This document shows, in pieces, positions 5,797 through 6,155 of a stretch of DNA of 6,155 nt. How positions within the stretch are numbered: the stretch's first letter is position 1; each line of letters starts with the position of its first letter. Source of the stretch: DASPOJ01 sp049790315 (GTDB lineage Bacteria > Acidobacteriota > Terriglobia > Acidiferrales > UBA7541). Position numbers and translations under genes: made by a program. The DNA lies in NCBI GenBank assembly GCA_049790315.1, contig JBAQYV010000036.1, forward strand, positions 1 through 6,155. Reading direction: 5' to 3'. The notes below the pieces were generated by a model. The model did not search any database. It saw only the letters and a list, made by a program, of their open reading frames with translations, and was not told where the DNA came from.

Positions 5797-5976
5797 ATGA
5801 AGGAGACGGACCCAGCCGTCGCCAAGCTAGAGCGCATCCAGCAGTTGTGGATTGAGCTGGAGCGTGAAACACCGGATGGCCCTCAATATAAAGCGCTCGT
5901 GGAACAGATTCGCGTTCTCGCTGCTGAGTATTTGGCACTCGTCAACGCACCCCAAAAACCCGACCGCTCCCGCTAA
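5797..5976 (+). CDS. Small helical protein (59 residues), probably translated from a leaderless mRNA
   Basis: ATG at 5797 to TAA at 5974-5976. The product begins MKETDPAVAKLERIQQLW and ends VNAPQKPDRSR. Residues 5-24 and 29-50 look like two amphipathic helices with heptad-like Leu/Ile/Val spacing (LERIQQLWIELERE; YKALVEQIRVLAAEYLALV), consistent with a helical hairpin or coiled coil, followed by a basic, disordered tail. There is no signal peptide or membrane segment, and no family is recognised. There is no Shine-Dalgarno upstream: the consensus -10 box ends only 7 bases before the ATG. A GGAG does occur, but inside the ORF at codons 2-4, with no start codon at a useful distance after it. 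The position between a strong terminator plus promoter and a convergent gene supports an independent expressed unit. Confidence 0.65.
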   Translation: MKETDPAVAKLERIQQLWIELERETPDGPQYKALVEQIRVLAAEYLALVNAPQKPDRSR

Positions 5977-6036
5977 CCAGGCCCGCCCACGATGAGGGAT
6001 CTGCTTTTGCTCTTCTCTCCCCGTCAACCCGCGCGT

Positions 6037-6155
6037 TCATCCCACCGTCAGCAACTCCTCATAAAATCCGCCAATCTCCCGTTCCCGATCCACAAAATGA
6101 ATCTCCAGAATCCAATGCCGCTTCTCGCCCTTTTCATCCAATGACCGCATCCGCA
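6037..6155 (-). CDS. C-terminal 38 residues of an unidentified protein, running off the window
   Basis: On the minus strand a frame is open from the right edge to a TGA whose complement is TCA at 6037-6039. The visible residues begin RMRSLDEKGEKRHW, continue ILEIHFVDRERE, and end GGFYEELLTVG. The composition (alternating hydrophobic strand ILEIHFV, charged turn, final helix EELL) is clearly protein-like, and the other two minus frames are worse: one meets a stop almost at once. The start and most of the domain lie outside, so no function is assigned. It might be the end of a larger enzyme such as a metallopeptidase-type protein, but that is only a vague resemblance. It converges with the 59-residue ORF; the 60 bases between them contain no clear terminator. 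Confidence 0.6.
   Translation of the reverse strand, partial: RMRSLDEKGEKRHWILEIHFVDREREIGGFYEELLTVG

Noticed and set aside
1..6155. CRISPR array, tRNA or rRNA gene, insertion sequence, integrase or toxin-antitoxin pair
   Set aside because: No regularly spaced direct repeats, no cloverleaf or rRNA-like stretches, and no transposase, integrase or toxin motifs were seen. The two small genes (5392-5655 and 5797-5976) are separated by a terminator and promoter, unlike a toxin-antitoxin operon.

Overview
The window is bacterial, moderately GC-rich chromosomal DNA with four substantial plus-strand genes, one short plus-strand gene and the 3' end of a minus-strand gene. The N-terminal PEGA-type region of the secreted protease, with its PGGY and GDYW landmarks, the REC-PAS-GGDEF-EAL protein and the general style suggest Acidobacteria or a relative. 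That assignment is an inference from remembered family resemblance, not a search result. No CRISPR array, tRNA, rRNA, transposase or phage structural gene is visible.

Layout. Positions 1-977 hold a D-2-hydroxyacid dehydrogenase that lacks only the first base of its probable ATG; a hairpin follows at 1001-1039. Positions 1190-2521 encode an exported trypsin-like (S1C/DegP-like) serine protease with PEGA-type modules on both sides of the catalytic domain and no PDZ domain. A 373-base gap follows, with a possible 38-codon ORF and an AT-rich promoter-like stretch. Positions 2895-5021 encode a cyclic-di-GMP enzyme with receiver, PAS, GGDEF and EAL domains. Its receiver lacks the phospho-acceptor aspartate and two other conserved switch residues, while GGDEF, I-site and EAL are intact. 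A second gap of 370 bases holds a perfect palindrome and an open minus-strand frame that may be a gene remnant. Positions 5392-5655 encode an 87-residue probable helix-turn-helix-like protein, closed by a strong intrinsic terminator with two T-tracts (5706-5759). A near-consensus promoter (5762-5789) follows directly, placed so that a 59-residue ORF (5797-5976) would be made from a leaderless mRNA. The minus-strand 3' end of an unidentified gene (stop at 6037) converges on it.

How the genes fit together. Gaps of 140 to 373 bases separate the plus-strand genes, so they look like independent transcription units, not an operon. The dehydrogenase is metabolic, the protease acts in the envelope, and the GGDEF-EAL protein adjusts cyclic-di-GMP. 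No shared pathway is evident. I found no convincing new multi-gene system; the most distinctive observations are the degenerate receiver on an otherwise intact cyclic-di-GMP enzyme and the leaderless small gene.
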